The translations under genes were made by a program, and so were the position numbers. From Alopecurus myosuroides (lineage: Eukaryota; Streptophyta; Magnoliopsida; Poales; Poaceae), in the NCBI GenBank assembly GCA_028641055.1, contig CM054061.1:55036081-55100080 (forward strand): a stretch of 64,000 bases of DNA, in the 5' to 3' direction. The notes below the pieces were generated by a model that saw only the letters and a list, made by a program, of their open reading frames with translations, searched no databases and had not been told where the DNA came from. Shown piece after piece: positions 11,640-24,034 of the stretch; the stretch's first letter is position 1; every line of letters starts with the position of its first letter.

Positions 11640-14329
11640 TAGTTCCTACTCGTCCTCGAGTAGGTAAACGATAAAAATAAATAATTTCTGAGGTGACATG
11701 CTACTAACGTAAACTTGATCATCATAATGTAAAAGCATATGTAAGCTGAGATCACAGAACTTAAACACAAACATGATAAATAGAACTTTAATAATAAAGT
11801 ATAGCAATCACTTTGCATCATGAGAAGCAACTCAAATAAAAGATCATGGATAACAATGCAAAGAAAGATATACGTTTGTTTCAAGTATAAAGAAAGCATG
11901 GCAAAGTGGTATTTCGCTAGTCCTTATGAGTGGGACAAAACATAAATGCCAGGACACCTTTAAAGTTCATGAGGAAGACTAGAACAAATAATTAGAGAAC
12001 AAGCAATATCACATCATGAATCAATTAATAATGTTTCTGGGATAAATGCACATAAAACTCGGAATGGCAAAAATGCTCTCTCTACTCTGCATAAAGTTAG
12101 AAGATGGAGACTCAACATAAAAGTAAAAGAAAGGCCCTTCGCAGAGGGAAGCATGGATCACTTATGTGCTAGAGCTTTTATTTTATTAATATAGGTATTA
12201 AAAGTTTGACACTCCTCCCATCCATCTTACACAAACCATGGCTAACCGAATACTCGGGTGCGTGCCAACAATCACATACCATGGAGGAGTGTCTATATTT
12301 TGGGAGATGTATGCTAATGTCAACGAATGGTAAACAGAAAATACAGTACGTCACAAGCCAACTAGATTTCACAAGAGCGACTCCCATATGAAGGACACAA
12401 ATGGTGTAGAAGGTCATCCCTCTTTCTCTTCTGTTTACACAATTATGTTTTGAATGATAAATTATGGGAAAAATTAGTGAAGAGATTTTGTGTGTATTAA
12501 TTTAGGGCTGGCACCCCGCTGCCAGCTCTTCTATCAGTTGGATAAGAGGATGAAGCCACTAGTCCAGGATGTGAAATCTAATCAACAAGTGAGATAAAGA
12601 TTCTCTATTTACGTCCTCATGAGCAAAAACAGGAACACAAAGCGGGAATAATTTTGAAGGTTTAAAGGTAACACATGAAAAAATTACTTGAAGTGGCAGT
12701 TAAATACCACATATAGGTAGGTATGGTGGACACAATGGGAAAACTTTGGTTTTAGGGAGTTGGATGCACGAGTAGAATTCCATACTCAGTACAGGTGGAG
12801 GCTAGCAAAAGACTGGGAGCAACAAATCAAGAGAGGATAAGAGCCATAATCATGCATAACAACATAAATGTCATTAATCAAAGCATAAGTGGTACCACAA
12901 ATTCTAAAACTAGATGATCATAGAGGCTATTAGTGACTGGTTCATAGTCATAAACATGGTGTGAGAATGCGCCAAGTCAACCAAATAAAACATTCAAAGG
13001 AGAATACCACAAATTTATGCTTCAATATGACAAGAACAACTCATGATTCTTTCAATGGAACATTAAACACTCTAAACTATTTGAGGCTAATAATGCTACT
13101 CAATAACCAAAAGGCTTTAAAACTAAAATAACATCTAGCATGATATGAAAAATTTCCATCCACGGTCTATAAAAGCTTCTACTTGCACCGTTAAAAATTC
13201 TACTTTTCTTTTCCCAACTAGCACCATACAAAATATGTTTCAACAAAAACTGCTCTACATGCTACAGCAAGCAAACATGAGATTAATAAAATAACACTAC
13301 TAAAACTAAGAACTCTGAATAAGATATGCAATGAAAACAAGAGTTGAACAAGAATTTTCGCAGTAACTAGAAGAAAAACTAAGAATACTAGCATAGAAAG
13401 TATTCAAATGAAAAAGCGGAGCATGTCTCTCTCCCAAACAAGGATTCTAGGTCCAATGATATTATTTCAGCAAGGAAAACAAAGGAAAACAAAAGAAAAC
13501 AAAATAAAAACAAACAAACGCTCCAAGAAAACTTCATATGATGTGACCGAATAAAAATATACCCTCACGAGGAGTGACCTGATAGATAGTTGATGAAGAA
13601 GGGGATGCCTTGGGAATCCCCAAGCTTATATGTTTGAGTATTCTAAAAATATGCTGGGATGAACCACGGGGGCATCCCCAAGCTTTGACCTTGCACTCTT
13701 CTTGATCTCATATATCACCTCTTCTCTTGACACTTGAAAACTTCCTTCACACCATACTCAAACAGTAATTCGCATTAGAGGGTTAGTGCACCAAATAAAA
13801 ATCCATGAGTTCTGTATGGAACAAGTTCTATTGATACTTTTAAACATTATCTACAGCCACTGGTGTTTCGTGAAGCAAAGAAATCCACTTGACATCGCAA
13901 AAGAGCGAATGCAAGAAAAATGGCAGAATCTGTCAAAACCAGAACAGCCTGTAAAGACGAATTTTTTCGAGGCACTTACGTTTTTCAAATCAAAAAACCT
14001 ATAGAACAAAAAAGTTGTGGAACTAGCTGAGGAATAAGCACAAAAAATTTCAGGTCATTCTGATCTTCCATGGTTTTCACGATTTTTTACGGTGGACAGC
14101 AGCATTCTATTTTCTGCGCAGAAATCCGAAAACCAACTCCAACTCTCGTCAGAAACTTTACTTGGCACTACTAAAACATGAAAATAAAGATACAAAGGAG
14201 CTGCTACATAAGTATACAACCCCTCGACTCAAAGAAAACAGAGAAAAACAAAGCAAACAAAAAACCATGGGTTATCTCCCAAGAAGTGCTTTTCTTTAAC
14301 GCCTTTTAGCTAGGCCCAGAAAAATGGAA
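11640..14329 (-). other. E2 3' non-coding region
   Basis: This is non-coding DNA downstream of the protease. The part at 12130-12625 is 96-97% identical by eye to 26620-27120 of E3 and clearly related to 6700-7140 of E1. A 79-codon frame (12417 to 12178) is also open in E3, but most of the base differences in it change an amino acid, so it is not treated as a gene. Confidence 0.7.
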
Positions 14330-16396
14330 TCAAGTATTTTCAAGTGAAGAAGCATCCAGATTGTACTTTGTTTGAATAACGGAATCAGAAGGAAACTTCA
14401 TTATATTTCTAGGAAAGTGTTCCATACCTTTCTTGAGTGGGAACTGAAATTTAATATCCCCCTCTTTCATTTCAATAATAGCACCAACAGTTCTAAGAAA
14501 AGGTCTTCCCAAAACAATTGGACAAAAAGCATTGAATTAAATATTCAAGACAACGAAATAAAGGGGGACAAGATTATTATTAACCATGATAAGAACATCA
14601 TCAACTCTCCCCAAAGGTTTCTTTCTAACATTATAAATAAGACGAATATCCAAATAACAAGGTTCCAATGGTGGTAAATCAAGAATATCATAAAGTTTCT
14701 TGGGCATAACAGAGATACTAGCACCAAGATCACATAGAGAATTGCAATAAAAATCATTAACTTCAATTTTAATAATAGGTTCCCAACCATCATCTAGCTT
14801 ACTAGGGATAGAGGCTTCACATTTTAATTCATCCTCTCTAATTTGCATGAGAACATTTGTAATATGTTTTGTCAAAGCCATATTTATAGCACTAGCATTA
14901 GGAAAACTAGAAAGATTATGTAAGACTTAATCACCTCAGTTATGTTGCAATCATCAAAGTTAAGATCATTTTTAGCAAAGGGAAGGGGACCATTGTCTCC
15001 CATGTTTCTAAAAATTTCAGCACTTTCATCACGAACATTTTTAGCAGTTTCAGGCAATTTTGCATTTTTAATACCAGAAGTGGGATTGTTTCCAACAACA
15101 ATAGTAGAAGGTTTTCTAGCATGAGAAGCTTCAGTTTTACTAGTGGTGGTAATGGTGCAAACATTAGCTATATTATTCTTTCTAGCTATTTCATCTTCTT
15201 TCTCCCATCTAGCATGCAATTCAGCTAACATTCTAACATTATCATCAATTTGAATTTGGATGGCATTTTAAGTTTTAATTTCCTTAACATCATGAGGCAT
15301 AACCTTTAGTTTCATAAAATCAACATCAAGAGCAAGGCTATCAACTTTAGAAGCAAGAACATCAAATTTGCCAAAATTTTCCTCAACATATTTATTGAAA
15401 GCAGTTTGTGTACTAATAAAATTCTTAAGCATGTTCTCAAGATCAGAGGGTACACTTTTGTTGCTGTTATAGGAGTTACCATATGCATTGCTATTATTAG
15501 GAGTATATGGCCTATAATTGTTGCTACCAAAATTATTTCTATAAGCATTGTTGTTGAAATTATTATTTTTAATGAAGTTCACATCAACATGTTATTCTTG
15601 AGAAACCAAAGAGGCCAAGGGAACATTATTTGGATCAATAGGAGCATGGCCATTAACAAGAATAGACATAATAGCATCAAGTCTATCACTCAAAGAGGAG
15701 GTTTCTTCAACAGAATTTACCTTCTTACCAGTTGTAGCTCTCTCAGTATGCCATTCAGAATAATTTACCATCATATTATCAAGAAGCTTTGTTGCTGACC
15801 CCAAGGTCATGGACATAAAGGTTCCTCCAGCAGCTGAATCCACAAGGTTTCTTGAAGAAGAATTCAGTCCTACATAAAAGGTTTGGATGATCATCCAAGT
15901 AGTCAGTCCATGGGTGGGACAATTCTTCACTAAAGATTTCATTCTTTCCCAAGCTTTAGCAACATGCTCATTATCAAGTTGCTTAAAATTCATAATGCAA
16001 CTTCTTAAATAAATAATCTTAGCAGGAGGATAATATTTTCCAATGAAAGCATCTTTACACTTAGTCCAAGAATCAGTACTATTTCTAGGCAAAGATAGCA
16101 ACCGTTCTTTAGCTCTTCCTCTCAAAGAAAAAAAGAAATAATTTTAGTTTAATAATATCTCCATCTACATCTTTATATTTTTGCATCTCACATAGTTAAA
16201 CAAAACTATTAAGATGGGCAGCAACAGCATCAGTACTAACACCAGAAAATTGCTCTCTCATAACAAGGTTTAATAAGGCAGGCTTAATCTCATAAAAATC
16301 AGCAGTATGATCAGGTGGAGCAATAGGTGTGATAATGAAATCATTGTTGTTGGTGCTAGTAAAGTCACACAACTTAGTGTTCTCAGGAGTAGTCAT
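14330..16396 (-). pseudogene. E2 gag and aspartic protease, frameshifted
   Basis: A probable start at 16396 gives an acidic N-terminus, followed after a frameshift by a Retrotrans_gag domain (about 16125-15600; W-T-K-C-K-D-A-F-I-G-K-Y-Y and similar motifs), an Asn-rich linker (15582-15268) and a nucleocapsid-like stretch (15231-14884). The aspartic protease follows (14881-14537), with catalytic D-L-G-A-S intact, then its C-terminal part with M-G-R-P-F-L (14512-14330). Several frame changes and stops separate these blocks, so no complete protein could be made. The gene ends without joining to RT. Confidence 0.8.
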
Positions 16397-16536
16397 TTTA
16401 ACAAGATTAAAAACAGGAATAAAACTACAGCTAGAATAAGAACTTTTTTGTGTGTTTTTGATATACAGAAGCAAACAAGAAAAAATAAAATAAAACAAGC
16501 AAAACTAAAACAAAGTAAAGAGATTGGAAGTGAGAG

Positions 16537-19500
16537 ACTCCAAAATCAATGATGTCATTAGCCACTTGGGTTTATTGGAATTGCCTGTTAAGGGTAGAAA
16601 TTATACATGGTCTAATATGCAAAAGGATCCTCTTCTTGTTCAGCTGGATTGGTTTTTCACTTCCTGTCAATGGACTTTGGATTTTCCCAATACCTTGGTT
16701 TTGCCCATGTCCAAAATCACCTCCGATCATTTGCCCTGCACTATCAAAATTGGAACAAACATTCCAAAGGCAAAGATATTTCGATTTGAGCATCACTGGA
16801 TTAATCAGCCTGGTTTTTTGGACCTTGTGACCAAAATTTGGAACACACCTGTCATGGCCAAATTGATCACCAACAGAATCACAGCAAAATTGAAAAATCT
16901 TTGATATGCTCTAAAGGAGTGGGGAAGGAATCTCTCTCAATTAAAATTACTTATTGAGATGAGTAGTAAAGTGATTCTGTTTTTTGACCAACTTGAAGAT
17001 GAGATATCTTTGAGTGTTCTAGAATTTAATTTCAGACTCATTGTTAAGGAGCACATAAAGAAATTATTATCTTTGCAGTCTGAATATTGGAAACAAAGGT
17101 GTACAATTCGATGGGCTAAGCTCTCTGGTGAAAACACTAAATATTTCCATGCCAGAGCCACTGAGAGGTTTCGACAAAATGCAATTCCCTCTACCTCGGA
17201 TGCTTTAGGGAATTTACTGGTGGATCACCAGGAGAAAGCTGATGCTTTTTGGTCTTGTTTCAAAAACAGAATGGGGGTCTCTTGCCCACCTACTGTTAAT
17301 ACTGATTTATCTCAGTTCTTGCCAGTGGTTGATGGCTTAGAGGATCTTGCTAACCCTTTCTCTGTTGAGGAAATTGAGGGTGTGGTAAAACATCTCAAAC
17401 CTGCTCGTGCTCCTGGACCTGATGGTTTCACCGGTCTATTCATTAAGCATTGTTGGAGTATCATAAAAGATGATTTTATCAAACTTTGCAATGAATTCCA
17501 CAGTGCTTGGATCTCTTTGGAAAGTATTAATGGTTCTTTTATTACTCTCATTCCAAAGACACATTCTCCTGAGACTGTGAATGATTTTAGACCTATTTTC
17601 CTTACCAACACTTGTCTGAAATTTATCACTAAGATTCTGGCTAATAGATTGCAAGATAAATTTTTTGGCTGCATCCATGATAATCAATATGGTTTCATTA
17701 AATACAGAACTATTCAAGATTGTCTAGCATGGTGTTTTTAATACATTTTCCAGTGTAAACATTCCAAATAGAAAGTGGTGGTTTTCAAGATTGATTTTGA
17801 GAAATCTTTTGATACTATTGAGAACAGTGCCATCCTTCAGATTTTGAGTTCTAAAGGGTTCCCTACTTTAGTCATCAAATGGGTGAAGGAAATTCTCTCT
17901 TCAGGTTCCTCTTATGTTCTTTTAAATGGAGTTCCTAGTAAACCTTTTGTTTGCAAAAGAGGGGTCAGGCAGGGTGACCCTTTGTCACCTATTCTTTATG
18001 TTCTGGGTGGAGATTTGCTGCAAAGTATTGTTAATCTGGCTCTTAGGGAGGGAAGACTTCGTTTACCAATTCCTATTGGAGGAGATTATCCTATTGTTCA
18101 GTATGTTGATGATACTTTAGTGATCTTACCTGTTGATCCTGATAAACTATTGGTATTTAAAAATTTGCTCAACCTTTATGCTCAGATCACGGGATTAAAG
18201 GTGAATTTCAACAAATTATATGTGATACCAATAAATTTATCTCAACAGGAAACTATTGATTTGGCTACTTTTTTGGATCGTAAGGTGGCTTCTATTCCCT
18301 TTACCTATCTAGGCTTGCCTATGGGCACCACTAAACCATCTATTAAGGATTTTGCTCCACTCATTGATAGAGTTGAAAGGAGACTTTCTGCAACAATCTC
18401 TTTTCTCTCATATGGGGATAGCTTGGTGCTTGTGAACTCAGTTCTGTCCTCTTTGCCCACATATTATATGTGCACATTAGTGATACCTAAGGGTGTCATT
18501 GATATTATTGATAAAGCAAGGAGGAGATGTTTATGGAGAAAAGACAAAAACAAGAAAAGAGTAAATTCTTTGGCTGCTTGGGATATGGTGTGTAAGCCAA
18601 AAGGTAAAGGTGGTTTAGGGGTCATTAATCTACAGATCCAAAACAGGGCTTTGCTGCTCAAATTTCTAGCAAAGTTTTACAACTCTGTGGATATTCCTTG
18701 GGTACATCTGGTTAAGAATGCATACTACTTTTAGTCGGTTCCTCATGCAGTCACCTCTTGTGGATCCTTCTGGTGGAAAGGTATTATGCAATTAGTTGAT
18801 ACCTGGTGTTCATTCTCTTCTTGCATAGTGGGGAATGTATATTCTGCTCTTTTTTGGAAAGATTCTTGGATGGGACATGCTCTGTCACTAAAATTTCCAA
18901 GATTGTTCTCCTTTGCTAAGGACCAGATGGCATCAGTGAGAGATTTGAAATTGATGACTGAACTCTCGGATGCTTTTCATTTGCCTCTTTCAAATGAAGC
19001 TTTCCAGGAATTTGTTGATCTTCAAGATATCTTGGGAAATGTTCAGGTGAATAATAATAAGGATGTTTGGTCTTGTAATTTTAATAAAGGGTTTATACAT
19101 CCAGTAAATTTTATCAGTTACAGTTTGCTCAGTTGGCTGATGATAAGCCAGCCAAGTGGATCTGGAAATCCAAATGCATGTCAAAGCACAAATTTTTTGC
19201 ATGTCTGATCCTAAATGATAAGATTAATACCAAGGACATGATTAAGAGAAGGAACTGGAAAATTGAGGGGACTGAGTATTGTGTCCTTTGCAGAAATCTT
19301 TGTCATGAGCATTGGACTCATTTGTTCTTCCAGTGTGTTTTCAGCTCAAGGATTTGGAATTACTTGCAAATTTCCTGGAGTGATAACATAGTTTTGACTA
19401 ATCTTTCCATTGCTAAAAAGAATTTCAAAGGTCCTTGTTTCACTGAGATAGTGATTCTTGCCTGTTGGAACATCTGGAAACAGAGGAATGGATTTATCTT

Positions 19501-19603
19501 CAAGTCTGAAAGGCATTCCTCTAAGGGTTGGAAAGTTGGCTTAATTTTAGACCTCCTTATGCTTAAGCATAGGTTGAGTGCTTCTTTGGCTGTGGATTTA
19601 TAA
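16537..19603 (+). pseudogene. LINE ORF2 remnant: endonuclease end, reverse transcriptase, zinc-finger tail
   Basis: One reading frame runs from 16537 to about 19100 with premature stops at 16902-16904 (TGA), 17739-17741 (TAA), 17769-17771 (TAG) and 18732-18734 (TAG), then shifts frame before 19133. The order of blocks is the C-terminal part of the apurinic endonuclease with the S-D-H motif, the reverse transcriptase (A-P-G-P-D-G-F; V-F-K-I-D-F-E-K-S-F-D; R-Q-G-D-P-L-S-P; Y-V-D-D-T near 18100-18116), and the cysteine-rich zf-RVT region (W-K-S-K; C-V-L-C near 19280). This domain order is diagnostic of plant L1-type LINEs. Confidence 0.88.
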
Positions 19604-19747
19604 TCATGGATTAACACCCTACCTTAGTTTGTAATAGACTATCTTAGTATATCTTTCTTTGTACATTTGTAAATATCTGTAAACTATTTTGATGGCAATA
19701 AAGGGTTGTGGGGGACTCCCCTACAGTAGAAAACGTTTCAAAAAAAA
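16537..19747 (+). mobile_element. 5'-truncated LINE in the E2 leader, TSD AAGTGAGAG
   Basis: A non-LTR retrotransposon lies in antisense orientation to E2, between the E2 primer site and gag start. Its 3' end is a short poly(A) tract (19740-19747), and the target duplication AAGTGAGAG is at 16528-16536 and 19746-19754 (it overlaps the A tract by two bases). Truncation falls inside the endonuclease domain, so only about 3.2 kb remains. It contains a single ORF2 remnant. Because it sits within E2, it is younger than that insertion. Confidence 0.9.
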
Positions 19748-19780
19748 GTGAGAGGCCCCCCTTGCAGAAATTCTCTTCCT

Positions 19781-19796
19781 CCCCGGCAGCGGCGCC
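19781..19796 (-). promoter_or_regulatory. Second primer-binding-site-like sequence in E2
   Basis: CCCCGGCAGCGGCGCCAG is a one-mismatch copy of the proper E2 primer site 75 bp away, with similar flanking AAAACTTTA. It looks like a short duplication of the primer-site region. Confidence 0.55.
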
Positions 19797-19855
19797 AGAA
19801 AACTTTATGGTGCAAGAGTTGACAGGGGAGTGGTTGCTTCTTGATGACATTGAAA

Positions 19856-19873
19856 TCCCCGGCAACGGCGCCA
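19856..19873 (-). promoter_or_regulatory. E2 primer-binding site (tRNA-Asp type)
   Basis: On the - strand TGGCGCCGTTGCCGGGGA lies 11 bases inside the 5' LTR. This sequence is complementary to the 3' end of plant tRNA-Asp and is the usual primer site of Athila/Tat elements. Confidence 0.85.
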
Positions 19874-19884
19874 AAAAACTTTGT

Positions 19885-21457
19885 TGATGACTCACGTTGG
19901 TAGAACCCAAGTGCAAGGTGTGAAGACTGCAGCAGCAAGTTTTCCCTCACAAAAGAAACCAAGGTTGAATCGACCAGTAGGAGGACAAGCAATCTCTTAA
20001 GGTTGATGCAGCTGAGGTGGCAGGGCGCCCTACCGGTTCAGAAGCAACGTGGAACCTACACAACACAATCAAATTACTTTGCCCCAACGTAGCAGTGAGG
20101 TTGTCAATCTCACCGGTTTTGATGAACACAAAGAGATTAATTGTATGTGTGGAAAACAGTAGGAACAATATGAAAGCATTATCAAAGCAGTAGGTGATTT
20201 ATCAGTATGAGGAAAAAAGACCGGGGTCCACAGTTCACTAGTGGTGTCTCTCCGTGAAAGATAAATAACATGTGTGGTGAACAAATTACAGCTGGGCAAT
20301 TGACAGAAATGAAGGCTGCACCGTAGTGCATATGCAAGACATAAAAATTACTATGTGATTCATGTGGGCATTACAACAAGATACATAGACCGTTATCCAA
20401 CAGCATCTATGACTAATAATCCACATTCCGAATATCATCCAAACAAACGTTGGGTATTAAGTTGCAAGCAACAAATAATTGCATTAAGCAAAGTGTGTAA
20501 TGTAAACAATAACAACATCCTTAGACAAAGCATTTTTTTCTCCCTAATGGCAAGAGCATATCCTCCATCCGTCACGTTCCTGTCAGTCGAGCACAGATAC
20601 AAAGGAGACATGAACCCACTATCGAGCATAAATACTCCCTCTTGGAGTTACTAGAATCTACTTGGCCAGAGCATCCACTAACAACGGAGAGCATAAAAGA
20701 TCATAAATAACATATGCATGAAGATAACATGATAGATTGATAATCAAAAGACATAGCATTCAACATTCATCAGGTACCAGCAAACACAACATGTAGCATT
20801 ACATAAATATGATCTCGATCATGTTAGGCAGCTCACAAGATCTAAACATGAGGTGCAGAGTGGAGAGAACAACCATCTAGCTACTGCTATGGACCCATAG
20901 TCAAGGGATGAACTACTCACACATCACTTCGGAGGGCATGGTGGTGTAGACCCCTCGGGTGATGAATTTCCCTCCCGACAGAGTGCCGGGGAGAGCTCCA
21001 GAACCCTCCTGATCTCGGGATGATGATGACGGCGGCCTCGGGTGTTTTTGGGGAAAAGTGGGATATCTTTAGGGTTTACGCCTCAGGGGGAATAAATAGG
21101 TGAAAGGGAAGAGGCGATGGAGGCCTGGGGCCCCCACACCACCCCCTTGCGCGTCCAGGGGGGCCGCGCCACCCTATGGTGTGGGCCCCCTAAGGCCCCC
21201 CTCCGGGTCTCTTTGGGACTCCATGGAACCTCCGGGATTTCTAAGACTTTCGGGCTTCAGATTTTCCAATTCCTAGAATATTTCCAGAACAACTTTTCTG
21301 AAACTAAAAAAACAGGGAACTGTCTTTGTGGCATCTTGTCAATAGGTTAGTCCGGAAAATCGATAAAAATGACATAAAGTGTATAGAAAACATGTGGGAA
21401 ATAACATGAAAACAATCATGGAACATCATAAATTAGGGATACATTTATGACGTATCA
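19885..21457 (-). repeat. E2 5' LTR
   Basis: 1573 bp, the partner of 10052-11626, with the same TG...CA ends. It is flanked on the right by the ATCCT duplication at 21458-21462. Confidence 0.93.
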
Positions 21458-22443
21458 ATCCTCTCTTTTGAAGGTTCTCTTCAAGATGGCATCCAACTCG
21501 GGTAATTTTTTGCGTTTCTCTCCTAATTTTGTAACATCCCATGTTTATTTGCCCCCTATATCTCGTTGTGGTTGCTAGTTTCATGTTTCTAGGGTTCCAA
21601 GTTCATCTAGTGTTCATACTCAATCTCACCTAGGGTTCATACTCAAGTTCATCTAGGTTTTATACTCACTGTCACCTAGGGTTATCAAATCCATCTAGTT
21701 GTGGTGGTTGCTTTATAATCCAACTTAACATATGTTATTCCCTAGCTTTAACCATACCCAATCTTGACATGACCCAAATTGTTCATCTACTTCATATGTG
21801 TTCTTTCTTTTCATTATTGTCATCAAAGTAGTAGTTGTTGTTATCACCACCACCACAAAATGCTTGCCCCACACAACTCACCTTAATGGATCATCTTTTT
21901 TTTCAAAAACATGACCATGTGCACTTACTATTCTTGTCCATATCCATGCATCATTATTCTCAGGCAATGTCGATGCACCGCAAGGCAAGGTAAAGAATGC
22001 TCCTACATACACTCGTTCCCGCAAGAAAAGTGCAGTTGAGGTTTCTGGCTCCACTCCTTCTCAGAGACTGGGAGCCCCACTCCCTGTCAATCCAAAAGAG
22101 CCTATACACCGCAACTGGGGTGCTCTGAGCACTGCGGACTTTGAGAATGGGCGCCTCAAGTTCAACCCATATGTGCTGATTCCAGGTTCTACTGCAAGAT
22201 GCATGAGAGGGTATTTGAGTTTGTTCTCGGTGGTTTTAAGAACACTCATGTGGATCAACACTACTTTGATGTGGACGCTGCATGTGAGCATTGGCCTGCG
22301 GTGATGAAGCTTATGGACTTCCATGGCATGAGTGCTCTCATGGGGAATTCTCGCCCCTTTGCTCCTGAGTTACTTAATGAATTATATGCTACTGTCCACT
22401 TCTCCACCGAGGGACCTCGCACACTTAACTGGATGTGTGCTGG

Positions 22444-23858
22444 TGATACGTATCCAACGTATCTATAATTTATGATGTTCCATGTTGATATTATGCCAAT
22501 TGCTACATGTTTTCTCCCTTCTTTATAGCATTTTTACACGTTTTCCGGGACTAACCTATTAACAAGATGCCAAGTGCCAGTTCCCTGTTTTCCGTTGTTT
22601 TTTATTTCAGAAAGTTGTTCTGGAAATATTCTCGGAATTAGACCCCACGAATCCCGAAGTTCCTATTTTTCCCGGAAGCATCCATAAGTCCGAAGATGAG
22701 TCGAAGACGGGCACCACAGTGGGCTCACCATAGCCAGGCGCGGTCCCACCCTAGGTTGCTCCTGGGGGTGGTGAGGACCCCCTGGTCACCCACCGACGTT
22801 GCCCTTTCGCCTATATAATCCCCCGGATGCATAAACCCTAGAAGGACCAAACTTTTCCACAAAATACATCCGTAGGTCCACCGCCACCGCCGATAAGTTT
22901 CGGGGGACAGATCTTTGTTCTGGCATCCTGCCGGGACCGGGAAGTGCCTCCGGAACCATCTCCATCGACTCCACCGCCATCTCCATCGTCGTTGTTGTCT
23001 CCTATGATGAGGAGGGAGTAGTTCTCCCCCGGGGCTGAGGGCTCTACCGGTAGCTATGTGTTTCATCTCTCTCCCATGGTGTGATCTATATGTGATCGCG
23101 AGCTTTGTAATCTAGTTGAATTCGTAGATATTATTCTTCATCTATTATGCTACTCAAGTGGTTTTTGTTATGAGATCTATGTAAACACTTTGATCACGGT
23201 GTAAAGGTGACAGTGTGTGCACCGTTTGGTTTAGCACTATATTTATATTTTGTGTTGGATAACCCTATAAAACCGCGGTGTTTGCGTGGAACCATCTGGG
23301 TCCCATGGTGATAGCGTGGTGGCTACTTAGTTGGGAAAGTGCTTACTCTGAGGAGTGTTGTTAAAGCCCTATGCATGGATTGGTGTTGTTATTCGACCGG
23401 AGAGTGGTTTGGAGTAGCATAGTGAAGAGATGATATTTATTAATTCAATTATGTTTTCATTGTTGAGAGTGTCTAATAGTGAAAGTAGGATCACTAGGCC
23501 TTATTTCCAAGCATTGAAACACAGTTTTCCTCCTGTTCTGCTACATGTTTGCTTGCTGCCATATTTATTTAAGATTGATATTATTACTTATAACCATCCA
23601 TATTACTCGCATTTCACTATCTCTTCGCCGAACTAGTGCGCCTATATACCTGACAAGTATATTGGGTGTGTTGGGGACACAAGAGAATTCTTGTATCTTG
23701 ATTGCAGGGTTGCTTGAGAGGGATATCTTTGACCTCTACATCCCTGAGTTCGATAAACCTTGGGTGATCCACTTAAGGGAAACTTGCTGCTGTTCTACAA
23801 ACCTCTCCACTTGGAGGCCCAACACTGTCCACAAGAATAGAAGCGTGCGTAGACATCA
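22444..23858 (+). repeat. E3 5' LTR
   Basis: 1415 bp from TGATACGTATCC to GTAGACATCA. Its first 235 bases differ from the surviving 3' LTR piece by about 13 substitutions and one indel (about 5-6% by eye). Confidence 0.88.
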
Positions 23859-23868
23859 AGCTATTTTC

Positions 23869-23885
23869 TGGCGCCGTTGCCGGGA
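23869..23885 (+). promoter_or_regulatory. E3 primer-binding site (tRNA-Asp type)
   Basis: TGGCGCCGTTGCCGGGA lies 10 bases after the 5' LTR and matches the E2 primer site. Confidence 0.85.
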
Positions 23886-24034
23886 AGGTAAGGTAAAAGG
23901 TACTCACATCCTCAGGTGTGAGTGCAAAAAGTTATTTCCTTTAGATACTGCAATTATATATTTTTGTTTCTTATTTTCACTAGTTAGGCTTATTTTTACC
24001 CGTTCCTTGTTTTTATTTTTACTAGTTAGGATTA

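Larger units (their letters stand above)
10052..21457 (-). mobile_element. E2: complete Ty3/gypsy Athila-like retrotransposon, TSD ATCCT
   Basis: Two LTRs (10052-11626 and 19885-21457) bound the element. The 5-bp TSD ATCCT is present at 10047-10051 and 21458-21462, so both ends are exact. The element reads on the - strand: 5' LTR at the right, tRNA-Asp-type primer site (19856-19873), degenerate gag and protease (16396 down to 14330), about 2.7 kb of non-coding 3' DNA, and the 3' LTR at the left. No RT or integrase is present, so the copy is non-autonomous. It is 11.4 kb long including a 3.2 kb LINE in its leader. The LTRs differ at roughly 11 of the first 175 bases by eye, so it is fairly old. 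Confidence 0.93.

Noticed and set aside
12178..12417. 79-codon frame also open in E3 (26828-27067) as a conserved small gene
   Set aside because: Of six base differences between the copies, five change an amino acid, and E1 has only a damaged form. The DNA is conserved, not the protein.
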